From contig CAJXLK010000012.1 of NCBI GenBank assembly GCA_913055635.1, forward strand, positions 1 to 64,000: a stretch of 64,000 nt of DNA. Direction: 5' to 3'. Below, one piece after another: positions 1 to 10,523 of the stretch; position 1 is the stretch's first letter; every line of letters begins with the position of its first letter. The translations under genes and the position numbers were made by a program. Source of the DNA: an uncultured Bacteroidota bacterium. GTDB taxonomy: Bacteria; Bacteroidota; Bacteroidia; Bacteroidales; UBA12077. The notes under the pieces were generated by a model. It was not told where the DNA came from. It did no database searches and was given only the letters and a program-made list of their open reading frames with translations.

Positions 1-388
1 TGCATGGTTTGCTTCCCTCTGCCATGGAACCCCCATGCTTTATTCATTGCCTTGTTGTGTAAGTTCTTGGATGGGGGTTTCATTGGTAGAAAGACTTATT
101 AAGGGGTGTCAATCCCCGGAGCATTGCAATATTATCAATTCTTGATGGAACGATCACCACCGAGCCCGCATGATTTATGTATTGCTTTGTTTTGCCGATC
201 AGTGCATGCGGGATGCACTAACAGGAGTGAGGAGCGAGGGCCCCGGTTTATGACTTAATGACAGTGAAATAGAATGCACTATAAATCGTTAATCAAAAGG
301 AGATTGAAATTACAAAAAAATCAAATAAAATTGTAATTTTGTCATATTCTATTGAAAATAGCATTATCGTTTAAAAGGAAAGGCGTGG
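1..388. other. Non-coding left edge with two related hairpins
   Basis: No convincing gene lies here. Two stem-loops are visible: 28-36 pairs with 71-79 (nine bases) and 165-172 pairs with 205-212 (eight bases). Their loops begin with similar text (a run like TTTAT, then ATTGC, then TTGT), so the two look like diverged copies of one element. A third, AT-rich hairpin (307-315 with 331-339) sits about 50 bases before the first gene and overlaps a TAATTTTG hexamer-like promoter element at 334-341. The function of all three is unknown. Confidence 0.5.
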
Positions 389-1633
389 ATGGATATTCAA
401 TCAATCAAGCAACGGTTTGGCATCATTGGCAACAGTCCGCAATTAAACCGGGCCATTGATACCGCCAGGCAGGTGGCCCCCACTGATTTGTCGGTTTTAA
501 TTACCGGGGAAAGCGGCAGCGGAAAAGAAGTGTTTCCCCAGATCATCCATCAATTCAGCACAAGGAAACATGGTAAGTATATACCGGTGAACTGTGGCGC
601 CATACCCGAAGGAACTATTGATTCAGAGTTGTTCGGTCATGAGAAGGGATCCTTTACCGGGGCGCATGAAAGCCGGAAAGGTTATTTTGAGGTGGCCGAT
701 AAAGGAACCATTTTTTTGGATGAGGTGGCCGAGTTGCCTCTTTTTACCCAGGTCAGGCTTTTAAGGGTACTTGAAACCGGCGAGTTTTTTAAGGTGGGAT
801 CATCCAAGGTGCAGAAAACTGATGTACGGGTTATTGCTGCCTCCAATGAGGATTTGGTGCGCAGCATCCAGGAGAACCGCTTTCGCGAGGATCTTTATTA
901 CCGGCTCAACACCGTCCCCATTGTTATTCCTCCTTTGCGGGAACGGGGCGAGGACATTGTATTGTTGTTTCAGAAGTTTGCCACAGATTTTGCCGAGCAT
1001 TACCGGATGCCGCCCATTAAGCTGACCGATGAAGCCCGAGAAATCCTGCTCAATTACAGGTGGCCGGGTAATGTCAGGCAGCTGAAAAATATTACCGAGC
1101 AGCTTTCCGTTATTGAGCAGGAACGTATCGTGGATGGCGAAACCCTGAAGCGGTATTTGCCCGATTATAATATTGACAAATTGCCGGCCCTCTATCGCAA
1201 CGCAGTGGATGAGCGCACCTTTTCCTCTGAACGGGAGATCCTCTATAAGATCCTTTTTGACATGAAAGGTGACATCAATAACCTGAAAAAGCTGGTGAAT
1301 GAAATCATTGAGAAGGGAGCTGATGTGGACAAAGTTCAAAAAGACAACGAGCAATTGATGCAACGGTTGCATCAGACTTCTGATGATGGTATCATTGAAG
1401 CGGGGGCGGAGCCGAAGAAGGAGGAGGAGCCGGAGCCCGGCAAACGCGAGGAAGCACCGATTCAGGATACCGAAGAATACATTGAGGAGTCGCTCTCGCT
1501 TCAGGATAAGGAGATCGAACTGATCCGCAAAGCCCTGGATAAGCACAGTGGCAAACGCAAATACGCCGCCCAGGATTTGGGAATCTCCGAGCGGACCCTT
1601 TATAGAAAAATCAAAGAATACAACCTGGAATAA
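389..1633 (+). CDS. Sigma-54-interacting AAA+ transcriptional activator without receiver domain
   Basis: This is a bacterial enhancer-binding protein of 414 residues. It starts directly with the AAA+ domain and has no N-terminal sensor. Walker A is GESGSGKE (about 40-47), the sigma-54 contact loop reads GSFTGA (about 87-92, usual GAFTGA), Walker B is FLDEV (about 109-113), and an arginine-finger region RFREDLYYRL follows. An acidic linker of about 60 residues (330-375) leads to a C-terminal Fis-type helix-turn-helix ending in SERTLYRKIKEY. Proteins of this family hydrolyse ATP to open RpoN promoters. Lacking a sensor, it may be constitutive or controlled by expression or a partner. The start is an ATG with purine-rich AAAGGAAAGG upstream. 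It is followed by the lptE-like gene after one base, so the two are probably cotranscribed. The target genes cannot be read from the sequence. Confidence 0.9.
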   Translation: MDIQSIKQRFGIIGNSPQLNRAIDTARQVAPTDLSVLITGESGSGKEVFPQIIHQFSTRKHGKYIPVNCGAIPEGTIDSELFGHEKGSFTGAHESRKGYFEVADKGTIFLDEVAELPLFTQVRLLRVLETGEFFKVGSSKVQKTDVRVIAASNEDLVRSIQENRFREDLYYRLNTVPIVIPPLRERGEDIVLLFQKFATDFAEHYRMPPIKLTDEAREILLNYRWPGNVRQLKNITEQLSVIEQERIVDGETLKRYLPDYNIDKLPALYRNAVDERTFSSEREILYKILFDMKGDINNLKKLVNEIIEKGADVDKVQKDNEQLMQRLHQTSDDGIIEAGAEPKKEEEPEPGKREEAPIQDTEEYIEESLSLQDKEIELIRKALDKHSGKRKYAAQDLGISERTLYRKIKEYNLE

Positions 1634-1634
1634 C

Positions 1635-2144
1635 ATGAGGATCCCGATCAAAATCATGGTTCTGCTGGCAACCCTGCTGCTGACCAGTGAATGTACCGTA
1701 CAATATTCGATGGGTGGAGCCAACATTAAGCCCGATGTCAAAACCATTTCGGTGCAGGATTTTCCCAATCGGGCACCCGGAGGTCCGGCCAATATAAGCC
1801 AGTATTTTACCAATGAGCTGAAGGACAAATTTCAATCGCAGACCAGCCTGACTTTTGTCGATGAACGCGGCCATCTGAGTTTCAGCGGGGGCATCACCGA
1901 TTATCAGACCCGCCCGGTGGCCGTTGGCGGCGATCAAACTGCCAGTATGACGCGGTTGACCATCCGGGTTCATGTCAAATTTGAAAACCGCAAGCATCCC
2001 GACAATAGTTTTGAAACTGATTTTTCCCAATATGAAGATTTTGAGTCTACCCAAAATCTATCTGATGTGGAAGATCAACTGATGGAATCCATTACCGAAA
2101 AGCTGGTAGATGACATCTTCAGAAAATCGGTGGTCAACTGGTAA
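1635..2144 (+). CDS. lptE: LptE-like outer-membrane LPS assembly lipoprotein
   Basis: A protein of about 169 residues with a short hydrophobic N-terminus and a Cys at residue 20, followed by a YSMGGANI segment typical of the Bacteroidota LptE family. LptE plugs the LptD barrel and helps insert lipopolysaccharide in the outer membrane. I place the start at the ATG at 1635, just after the upstream stop; a longer in-frame reading would extend into the upstream gene and lacks a signal peptide. The lipobox is odd: the residue before Cys is Glu (TSEC) where Gly, Ala or Ser is usual. The gene is 9 bases upstream of the next gene, with which it likely forms an operon through secG. Confidence 0.8.
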   Translation: MRIPIKIMVLLATLLLTSECTVQYSMGGANIKPDVKTISVQDFPNRAPGGPANISQYFTNELKDKFQSQTSLTFVDERGHLSFSGGITDYQTRPVAVGGDQTASMTRLTIRVHVKFENRKHPDNSFETDFSQYEDFESTQNLSDVEDQLMESITEKLVDDIFRKSVVNW

Positions 2145-2153
2145 CGGCGCCCT

Positions 2154-3470
2154 ATGACAACACAAGAGATGATCAAATACCTGGATAATCCGCATCAACT
2201 CAATGAATACAGCCTTTCTGAGCTGAGGGCCCTGTTGAGCAAGTACCCCTATTTTCATACGGCCTACGCCCTTTTTCTGTTGAATCTTAAAAACATTAAT
2301 GATCCCCGGTACCGCGAGTTTCTCCAGCAATCGGCTGTTTATATTCAGGACCGTGATCGGTTTTTGCGGATGGTTCACCAACTGGATGCGGAAGCCGGTG
2401 ATGAAGGGAAGGGCTTCCGTCAGCCTAAATCATCGGGGCAAAGTCCTGCGGGGAAACCGTTTGTCACCCCGGAAGCGACCGGCTCAGCTGTTTCAGAAAA
2501 TGCACAAGGCGAATCCGGCGGTCAAAAAACCGGGGCGGCCTCCTTTGATCAAAAAGATCGCGGTGAAGAAACGCCAGAGGCTGGTAAAGGTCATCCAGCT
2601 CCAGAGGGGGATCAGGCTGGACAAGGGAAGGAGCGAACTTCACAGCAACAGGAGTCTTCGGGAAAGCCCCCTGCCAGGGAGGCCACCAGCGTTGGAAGAA
2701 AGGACAAAGATTTTTCCACCGAGTACCTCAGAAGCCGCATCTCGGCCACCCTTTCCGAACAAAAGGGCGCTGCCGGTGATCGGGATCAGAATACCCCCGA
2801 GTTGGGCTCCGACTTTTTTATCATCGACAAAGTCTCTCAGGTGGAAGAGAAAATGGCCCAACGTTTGCGGGAGAAATATCAGCAATCTTCCAAACAGGAG
2901 GAACCGGCCAGCCAGCCGGGGGCATCCACCGGCCAGGCTGACAGCTTTGAGTTGGATAATTCCCGGGAAGCTGACGAACAGGCACCAAGTGAAACAAAAA
3001 AGGAAGATCACGAGCCCCCCAGGGAAAAGCCCGAGGAGGAACATCCAAAGAATACCGCATCGGATTCGCAAGAGGCGGGCTCACAGCAATCACCACCGGG
3101 ATCATCCAGCCGCGATAAGCTGAAAGCGGGATTCCGCGGCGAGTATTTTACGGAAGACGATTACCGGAAATACCAGCAAACCTCAAAGCAGCAACAAAAT
3201 GACCTGATTGATCAGTTTATAAATAATGTCCCGGAGATGAACCATATTTCTCCCGGGAATAAGGAAAACCGCGACATCTCACAGGATAGCGTCCGGGAAA
3301 AGGATGACCTGGCATCCGAAAAACTTATCCAGGTATACATTCAACAGGGATATTTTCATAAAGCCATTGAAGCTTTTGAAAAATTAAGTTTGAAATATCC
3401 AGAAAAAAGTAATTACTTTGCAGAGCAAATTAAATGGTTAAGGAACAAGATTAACGAACAAGAAAAATAA
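2154..3470 (+). CDS. Conserved hypothetical protein with low-complexity middle and TPR-like C-terminus
   Basis: A 438-residue protein. Residues 1-80 form an amphipathic helical region (starting MTTQEMIKYLDNP), residues about 85-310 are a Gln/Glu/Ser/Pro-rich, probably disordered stretch, and the last about 50 residues (EKLIQVYIQQGYFHKAIEAFEKL) look like one tetratricopeptide repeat. There is no signal peptide or membrane segment, so it is probably cytoplasmic. I recognise the gene as one that often sits between lptE and secG in Bacteroidota, but no function is known to me. A cytoplasmic adaptor for the envelope-biogenesis operon is a guess from context only. Confidence 0.75.
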   Translation: MTTQEMIKYLDNPHQLNEYSLSELRALLSKYPYFHTAYALFLLNLKNINDPRYREFLQQSAVYIQDRDRFLRMVHQLDAEAGDEGKGFRQPKSSGQSPAGKPFVTPEATGSAVSENAQGESGGQKTGAASFDQKDRGEETPEAGKGHPAPEGDQAGQGKERTSQQQESSGKPPAREATSVGRKDKDFSTEYLRSRISATLSEQKGAAGDRDQNTPELGSDFFIIDKVSQVEEKMAQRLREKYQQSSKQEEPASQPGASTGQADSFELDNSREADEQAPSETKKEDHEPPREKPEEEHPKNTASDSQEAGSQQSPPGSSSRDKLKAGFRGEYFTEDDYRKYQQTSKQQQNDLIDQFINNVPEMNHISPGNKENRDISQDSVREKDDLASEKLIQVYIQQGYFHKAIEAFEKLSLKYPEKSNYFAEQIKWLRNKINEQEK

Positions 3471-3478
3471 AGCCTACT

Positions 3479-3883
3479 ATGTATTTACTAGTGTCCGTGT
3501 TGATCATCATTGTCAGTGTTCTGATGGTACTGATTGTATTGGTTCAGAACTCGAAAGGCGGAGGCCTGGCTTCCAATTTTGCCGGCTCCAATCAAGTGAT
3601 GGGGGTTAGAAAGACTGCCGATTTTCTGGAAAAGGCAACCTGGACGCTTGCGGTCACCCTGCTGGTGTTGAGTTTGCTTGCCAGCATGACCATACCCCGG
3701 GGAACACAACAAGAGCGTTCCAAGATAGAGGAGCAAATTGATAATGCTGTTGATCCATCTCAAATGCCTTCCTTCCCGACATCGATGCCTGAGAATCAAC
3801 AAGGAGGCCAACAAGGAGGCCAGCAACCGGCTCAGCAGCCGCAGCAGCAACCCCAGCAAAATCCGCTCAGCCCTGAGGAGTAG
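3479..3883 (+). CDS. secG: Preprotein translocase subunit SecG
   Basis: A 134-residue protein with two membrane segments (about 3-22 and 55-72) separated by the conserved SecG loop QNSKGGGLASNFAGS. SecG is the small accessory subunit of the SecYEG channel that promotes SecA-driven export. The tail after residue 90 is Gln/Pro/Gly-rich (QQGGQQ repeats) and longer than in E. coli, a common feature of Bacteroidota SecG. It is the last gene of the operon and is followed by a clear terminator at 3921. Confidence 0.93.
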   Translation: MYLLVSVLIIIVSVLMVLIVLVQNSKGGGLASNFAGSNQVMGVRKTADFLEKATWTLAVTLLVLSLLASMTIPRGTQQERSKIEEQIDNAVDPSQMPSFPTSMPENQQGGQQGGQQPAQQPQQQPQQNPLSPEE

Positions 3884-3920
3884 GCTGGAATTGCTTTCAG
3901 GGCCTTGAAAAGATCTATTA

Positions 3921-3960
3921 AGGTGTCAGCTTGTCATATTACAGGCTGACACCTTTTTAT
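3921..3960 (+). terminator. Rho-independent terminator after secG
   Basis: A perfect ten-base-pair stem (3921-3930 with 3945-3954) with a 14-base loop is followed directly by TTTTTAT. It closes the lptE-secG transcription unit. Confidence 0.9.
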
Positions 3961-4145
3961 TATGTCAGTAAAGGGACAACCCCCATCTAAGGCCAAGGGA
4001 CTGACTTGTGCTGGTTAATTATCTGTATATCTGTTTTTTGAACAATGCCCGCTCGCCCCTTTTATAAACCGTCTCCGGCTTTGGCATAAAATATGATAGG
4101 AAGCATTACGAGATTTTAAAGTATAACCCGCAAAAGCATACAACA

Positions 4146-4415
4146 ATGAAACAAAAACCACTTAAAGACAGGGTATTAATAGAGCCTTTCGAGGCGGAAG
4201 AAAAAACCGCCAGCGGCATCATCATTCCCGATTCGGCCAAGGAAAAGCCCCAGAAAGGTAAAGTTGTCGCCGTTGGCGACGGCAAAAAAGATGAACCGAT
4301 GACCCTTCAGGAAGGCGATATGGTCATTTATGGGAAATATGCCGGTACGGAAATTACCATTGATGGCACAGATTATCTGATTATGCGCGAGGATGATATC
4401 CTGTTGAAGGAGTAA
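4146..4415 (+). CDS. groES: Co-chaperonin GroES
   Basis: An 89-residue GroES (HSP10). It begins [21 protein letters not shown], has the mobile-loop region [17 protein letters not shown] (about 23-38) that contacts GroEL, and ends with the usual [11 protein letters not shown] strand. It caps the GroEL ring during folding. The gene is 55 bases ahead of groEL and clearly paired with it. No CIRCE-type inverted repeat is visible upstream; a weak TTG-N17-TATATCTG promoter-like pair lies at 4006-4033. Confidence 0.97.
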   Translation: MKQKPLKDRVLIEPFEAEEKTASGIIIPDSAKEKPQKGKVVAVGDGKKDEPMTLQEGDMVIYGKYAGTEITIDGTDYLIMREDDILLKE

Positions 4416-4449
4416 TGCCTGTATTGTTAAAATTAATTACGAATCATAA

Positions 4450-6228
<1,779 letters not shown>

Positions 6229-6268
6229 GCCATTGCCCTGCCTATTATCCGCTGATCATAAAAAATTT

Positions 6269-6301
6269 CCCTCTCCCGACACCGGGAGAGGGATTTTTTA
6301 T
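6269..6301 (+). terminator. Rho-independent terminator after groEL
   Basis: A perfect ten-base-pair GC-rich stem (6269-6278 with 6283-6292), four-base loop ACAC, then ATTTTTTAT. It ends the groESL unit. The rest of 6229-6545 holds no gene that I can support. Confidence 0.93.
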
Positions 6302-6545
6302 AGAACACTCACCAAAAAAAGAGAAGCTTTGATATGTCAGATATGATGTGAAAGGAGGGTTTTGCTCAACGTTCAACAACAATCTCGCTTCACCATACCC
6401 TAGAGCCCTGGTATTCCATTCATTCATCCTTTCTTGCTCTCTCTCGCGGGTTATTTTTTACCGGTCAATCCGCCTCCAATCTCAATGTCTTCTTCACCCG
6501 CAATGTCTCCTTCAGCTACACTGTCGATGAATGGGCGCCCGCGAA

Positions 6546-7088
6546 TTAATCCACTTCTATATGGCCCCAGTTTTCGCCCGAACGAATCCGATTAAGCTGG
6601 GTGTGGGTGATGCCAAATTCACGGGCCAGCTTATAGAGTTTGTTCTTGCCCCTTTTGAGCTTTTTCTTTAAACGGATCACGTCGGTTTCGCTAAGCTTGG
6701 AATAGTTGATCGTGCCCCTTTTATAATTGGGATTAATCTTTTGATGTTCAAACATGGTCTCTTTGGTCACCCACTTAAGATTTTTGTAGTAATTGTTTTG
6801 CTTGTCAAAATCAAGGTGGATGACATGTTCCTGCAACTCGCTTTCTTTATCAAGAAAATTTTCTGCCACCAGTTTATGGATGTATTTGGTGGTTCTTTTT
6901 CCATTGGCCAGTTTGATGTTCAATACTTTGTAACCTTTCAGGGTGGCCCCGTTGATCAGGCTGCCCTCTTTTTTGTTGACCTTATAGCTTTTGATTCGCC
7001 CGTAATTGGATACTTCGTATTTTTCGTCTTCTGATATACCTTCAAAGTAGACAGGGGCCCATTTTTCGTCCCAATAGGATGCGCTCAT
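6546..7088 (-). CDS. NUMOD4 / HNH endonuclease-like protein with C-terminal HTH
   Basis: About 180 residues. The N-terminal part carries a NUMOD4 signature (W-x-P-V-Y-F-E-G then YEVSNYGRIKS), the middle a degenerate HNH nuclease (IHKLVAENFL, then HLDFDKQNNYYKNLKWVT), and the C-terminus a helix-turn-helix of the kind used by homing endonucleases for DNA recognition (KLAREFGITHTQLNRI). I chose the ATG at 7088, which has GGAAGG five bases upstream; a TTG ten codons earlier is less likely. Such proteins are known from intron or intein homing, but no intron or intein host is nearby, so this one is free-standing. It may be a selfish gene or a domesticated nuclease. It stands alone between the groEL terminator and the next minus-strand operon. 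Confidence 0.8.
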   Translation of the reverse strand: MSASYWDEKWAPVYFEGISEDEKYEVSNYGRIKSYKVNKKEGSLINGATLKGYKVLNIKLANGKRTTKYIHKLVAENFLDKESELQEHVIHLDFDKQNNYYKNLKWVTKETMFEHQKINPNYKRGTINYSKLSETDVIRLKKKLKRGKNKLYKLAREFGITHTQLNRIRSGENWGHIEVD

Positions 7089-7176
7089 ATACCTTCCGTG
7101 TTTGTTTGAGGTTCGCAATTTTTTGATTTTAAATCAACGCAAAAGTTTAAACTGATATTATTTTTTTCTTCCCCAA

Positions 7177-7911
7177 TTATTGGAGAGGGGAGCGTAGAAC
7201 GGCCGTCATATCTTTGATCTTGGAAGGATCTGCTTCAAGGGCATTGCCCACGACCACCATGTCGGCTCCGGCCTGAGCTACCCGGTGCACATCCCGGGGT
7301 TCTTTCAGACCTCCGCCAACGACCAGGGGCAGTTGGATGTGTTGTTTGATCTCACGGATAATTTCCGGGAAGATCGATTGGCTGGCCCCACTGCCGGCTT
7401 CCAGATAGATCAGGCGGTGGCCCAGGAGTTCCCCGGCAAGTGCTGTGGCCGAGATCAACTCCGGCTTGTCGGCAGGCAGGGGCTTGGTGTTGCTCACATA
7501 CTCGACCGAAGAAGTGCTCCCTCCTTCAATCAATAGGTAACCGGTGGGAATGACCTCCAACCCGCTTTTCCTGATCATCTTGGAAGCCAGTACATGATTG
7601 CCGATTAAAAGCTCGGGATTTCTGCCTGAAATCAAAGAAAGCAAGAAGATCCCATCGGCATGGGAAGAGACTTGCATGATGCTGCCCGGAAAAAGAATCA
7701 CCGGCAGAGAAGTATGCCCTTTTAGGGTTTGGATCGTACGATCCAATCCCTGACTCAGCAAACTGCCCCCGACCAGGATGAAATCAACCGGAGCCCGGTC
7801 TGCCTCTGTTACCAACCGGATTAAACTCTCCCGGGTGTGATTCTCCGGATCAATCAGCAAACTGAATAAACGGGCGTGATTGCGGGATTGTAGGATTTTC
7901 TGGTAAATCAT
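7177..7911 (-). CDS. Geranylgeranylglyceryl-phosphate synthase family protein (PcrB/GGGPS)
   Basis: A 244-residue TIM-barrel prenyltransferase. Recognisable features are LIDPENH near the N-terminus, ILVGGSLLS, the phosphate-binding FPGSI loop, IPTGYLLIEGG, YLEAGSGAS and the C-terminal VVGGGLKEP and VVVGNALE phosphate loops. The archaeal enzyme couples geranylgeranyl diphosphate to glycerol-1-phosphate as the first step of ether lipid synthesis. Bacteroidota carry a hexameric group II form whose product in vivo is less clear. The chain-length ruler cannot be judged by eye. The stop of the phosphopantetheinyl transferase lies six bases upstream, so the genes are cotranscribed. Confidence 0.88.
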   Translation of the reverse strand: MIYQKILQSRNHARLFSLLIDPENHTRESLIRLVTEADRAPVDFILVGGSLLSQGLDRTIQTLKGHTSLPVILFPGSIMQVSSHADGIFLLSLISGRNPELLIGNHVLASKMIRKSGLEVIPTGYLLIEGGSTSSVEYVSNTKPLPADKPELISATALAGELLGHRLIYLEAGSGASQSIFPEIIREIKQHIQLPLVVGGGLKEPRDVHRVAQAGADMVVVGNALEADPSKIKDMTAVLRSPLQ

Positions 7912-7917
7912 CCGCAG

Positions 7918-8550
7918 TTATTTGTAACACCAAACCACAGCATAGTTTTCGATGGAAAAGTAGTATAAGGTTAAACGCAATTTTATTTCCTGGGTTTCAA
8001 CTTTCCCGAAAAGTTTTCCACGCTCGCCAGGTTTGAAAGGTTCAATCCAGATGTTGGCCCGGAAGCTGATTCGCTTGCGGTCGCATATCTTGTAGAGGGC
8101 TTCTTTGGCACACCAATGTAAATAAAGATGGTATAGCTTCTGTTCAGGATCGATCTGTTGTAGTTCTTCGGGTGAAAGAAATTTGTGGGCAATGTGCTCA
8201 ATTTTATTTTGGATCTTTTCAATATCGATGCCCACGTGTTTATCGATGCCCAGAAGCACTGCCGCATAAATATCTGAATGGGATATGCTGATGTGATAGT
8301 CCTCATTGGCAAGATAGGGTTTGCGGTTGCCATTGTAGAGGATTTTGTTGTCCCTGCCGGTCAGATGATTCAGCATGACCCGTACACTCATCCATTCGAG
8401 TTTTCGTTTGGGATTGGCGAAACCATCCAGGGTGTCCTGGTCAGGGGCATCCAGTTGGAGCATGGATTTCAGTTGGGGGTAGTCTTCCACGATCTTCCAA
8501 ACCCCCAGCCGGCAGTGGTGGTTGATTTTTTGGTCAACAACGATGGGCAT
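7918..8550 (-). CDS. 4'-phosphopantetheinyl transferase superfamily protein
   Basis: A 210-residue Sfp-type enzyme. The signature VGIDIEKI (metal-binding Asp and Glu) and WCAKEALYK (catalytic Glu and Lys) are both present, preceded by the ISISHS substrate loop. It moves the phosphopantetheine arm of CoA to a serine of carrier proteins such as ACP. Length (about 210) fits the Sfp class rather than the short AcpS class. It lies four bases after gldD and six bases before the GGGP synthase in one minus-strand operon. Confidence 0.9.
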   Translation of the reverse strand: MPIVVDQKINHHCRLGVWKIVEDYPQLKSMLQLDAPDQDTLDGFANPKRKLEWMSVRVMLNHLTGRDNKILYNGNRKPYLANEDYHISISHSDIYAAVLLGIDKHVGIDIEKIQNKIEHIAHKFLSPEELQQIDPEQKLYHLYLHWCAKEALYKICDRKRISFRANIWIEPFKPGERGKLFGKVETQEIKLRLTLYYFSIENYAVVWCYK

Positions 8551-8554
8551 GGTT

Positions 8555-9166
8555 TCAGCGATTTTTCCATTGGAGGGTTTCCATCAGGTGGCGGATGTCT
8601 TTTTTCACAAAACGGATCACCGGCTTGAGGGAGTCTTCATTGGGTTCGGTGCGGAAGTAAAGCGAGCCCCTGATAAAATGGCGGTTGCTGTCGGTCAGGT
8701 AAAACTGTGCGGGCGAGGCGACATTTCCTTTCAGGTCATAAAAGATTCCGTAAACCTGTCTTTGTGGGTCACGGTAAGCCTGTTCTCCTATGGCTTCAGC
8801 CTTAATGGTGTGTTTGTAGGCCAGGCTGCGGGCATCTTCCGTGAAGGTTTTCAGGTTACCCCCTACCTCTTTATAGCTGATGTGAACCGTCCCGTTGAGC
8901 CCGGGATAATATAGGTTGATCCAACAGGGCTTGCCCTGATCGCGGGGATCCTGTATGATTTTTGCATAGGCCGGGTAGTCGAAGGTATAGGGGCAATTGA
9001 TATCCAACTGTTTATATTCCTTTTTGGGGAGGTCAATCCGGAAATATCCGCGGGGTTTGGGCGTTGTTTGCTGATTGGACTGGCATCCCATCATCAGGGC
9101 GATCAAAGCTACCAGCAAAATCTCTGGCAAAAAACCGCCTTTTAAGTGTTTGGATTTGACTCGCAT
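8555..9166 (-). CDS. gldD: Gliding motility / T9SS lipoprotein GldD
   Basis: A 203-residue lipoprotein with signal peptide and lipobox (ALMMGC, Cys at about 28). The mature part begins with the GldD hallmark PKPRGYFRIDLPKKEY and ends with a helical region. In Flavobacterium johnsoniae, gldD is needed for gliding and is associated with type IX secretion, though its biochemical role is unknown. The gene order mutY-ssb-gldE-gldD seen here is the same as in gliding Bacteroidota. Presence of GldD does not prove gliding; many non-gliding members keep it. Confidence 0.93.
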   Translation of the reverse strand: MRVKSKHLKGGFLPEILLVALIALMMGCQSNQQTTPKPRGYFRIDLPKKEYKQLDINCPYTFDYPAYAKIIQDPRDQGKPCWINLYYPGLNGTVHISYKEVGGNLKTFTEDARSLAYKHTIKAEAIGEQAYRDPQRQVYGIFYDLKGNVASPAQFYLTDSNRHFIRGSLYFRTEPNEDSLKPVIRFVKKDIRHLMETLQWKNR

Positions 9167-9175
9167 AGCATTCCC

Positions 9176-10492
9176 CTAATTTATAATTACTTTCACTTTT
9201 TTGATGCGGCGCTTGTCTGAAGATTCTATTTTGAAGGTCAAATTTTTATACTCAATGGTTTCATTCCTCCTTGGAATTTCACCTTTTAACTCCAGAATGA
9301 TCCCGGCGATGGTATCGGCGTCGCCTTTCACCTCTCTGAAGAAATCATCGCTGATGTTCAAAATTTTATAAAAGTCATTCAGCAAGGTTTTGCCCTCAAA
9401 CAGAAACGTATTGTGGTTGATTTTGGAATAGTAGGTCTCATCGACATCTGATTCGTCGGTGATTTCCCCGACGATTTCCTCAAGGATGTCTTCGAGGGTA
9501 ACAATGCCATAGGTTCCCCCATATTCGTCAATAACAATGGCCATGTGAATTTTGTTGTCCTGAAATTCTTTGAGCAAGCCATTGATTTTTTTGGTTTCCG
9601 GCACAAAGTAGGGGGGGCGGATGAGCTTTTGCCACTGGAATTCCTGTTGGTTGATCATATAAGGCAGCAAATCCTTGATGTAAAGGATGCCTTTGACATT
9701 GTCGAAAGTTTCCTCATAGACGGGGATTCGGGTGTGGCCGGAATCGATGATGGTTTGCATCAAATGATCGAATTCGGTATGGATATCCACGGCAATGACA
9801 TCGATTCGGGATTTCATGATCTCTTTGGCATCGATGTTGCCGAATTTGATGATGCCTTTCAGGATATTTTTGTCCTCCCGTATTTCGCGTGAGGTAAGGT
9901 TCAGGGCATCGGAAAGTTCATCAAGGGTGATTTTTTGTCTTTTAATGAGTCTTTTGGTGATCAAGGAAGTGGAATTAACCAGGTAATTGCTCAGGGGGTA
10001 AAGGGCCTGGTGCAAAAGGTTCATGGGGAGGGCCATTCGCCGGGCGCATTCGAATTTATGTCGGAGCATGAAGAGTTTGGAAACCAGCTCCTTGAACAAA
10101 AAAATGATGGCAATCAGCACCACAAGGTGAACAATGAAAAGGGGGGCGGAATAATTTTCGATCAGCAGGCTTTTTTCGGCACCATAACTCATTGTAATGA
10201 TGATCCCCAGGTAGAGGGCATTTTTAATGATCAGGATGGAAGCTTTCAGCACCTGGGGGGCCTCCAGTAATCGAACAATCACGTCATTGCGTTTGTCGGG
10301 GTGTTCTTTCAGGTCTTTAATCTTGGCCGGGAGGATAGAGAATATGGCCTCTTCCCCTGCAGAGAAAAGGGCCAGCATCATCAACAGCAAAAAACCGATC
10401 AACAAAAAGACAACCCCCTGCTGGCCCAGCGGTGTGAACAGGACCAGGGGGGTTGAATGAATAAGGCATAAAAATGGTTCGATGGTATCCAA
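9176..10492 (-). CDS. gldE: Gliding motility-associated CBS-domain membrane protein GldE
   Basis: A 438-residue relative of CorC/HlyC hemolysin-type proteins. It has an N-terminal DUF21/CNNM membrane domain (segments near 25-45, 80-100, 115-135), a CBS pair (about 205-330, with GHTRIPVYEE and DEYGGTYGIVTLEDILEEIVGEI) and a C-terminal transporter-associated domain. GldE is thought to assist GldD in the cell envelope; relatives are implicated in magnesium handling. The start taken is a TTG at 10492, because no in-frame ATG or GTG precedes the first membrane helix. It starts 31 bases after ssb ends and 9 bases precede gldD. Confidence 0.9.
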   Translation of the reverse strand: MDTIEPFLCLIHSTPLVLFTPLGQQGVVFLLIGFLLLMMLALFSAGEEAIFSILPAKIKDLKEHPDKRNDVIVRLLEAPQVLKASILIIKNALYLGIIITMSYGAEKSLLIENYSAPLFIVHLVVLIAIIFLFKELVSKLFMLRHKFECARRMALPMNLLHQALYPLSNYLVNSTSLITKRLIKRQKITLDELSDALNLTSREIREDKNILKGIIKFGNIDAKEIMKSRIDVIAVDIHTEFDHLMQTIIDSGHTRIPVYEETFDNVKGILYIKDLLPYMINQQEFQWQKLIRPPYFVPETKKINGLLKEFQDNKIHMAIVIDEYGGTYGIVTLEDILEEIVGEITDESDVDETYYSKINHNTFLFEGKTLLNDFYKILNISDDFFREVKGDADTIAGIILELKGEIPRRNETIEYKNLTFKIESSDKRRIKKVKVIIN

Positions 10493-10523
10493 AGTCTATG
10501 AACAACTTTCTTTCAACAGTAGT

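Noticed and set aside
800-1828. 342-codon antisense frame
   Set aside because: It lies opposite the AAA+ activator gene and mirrors its codons; no recognisable domain.
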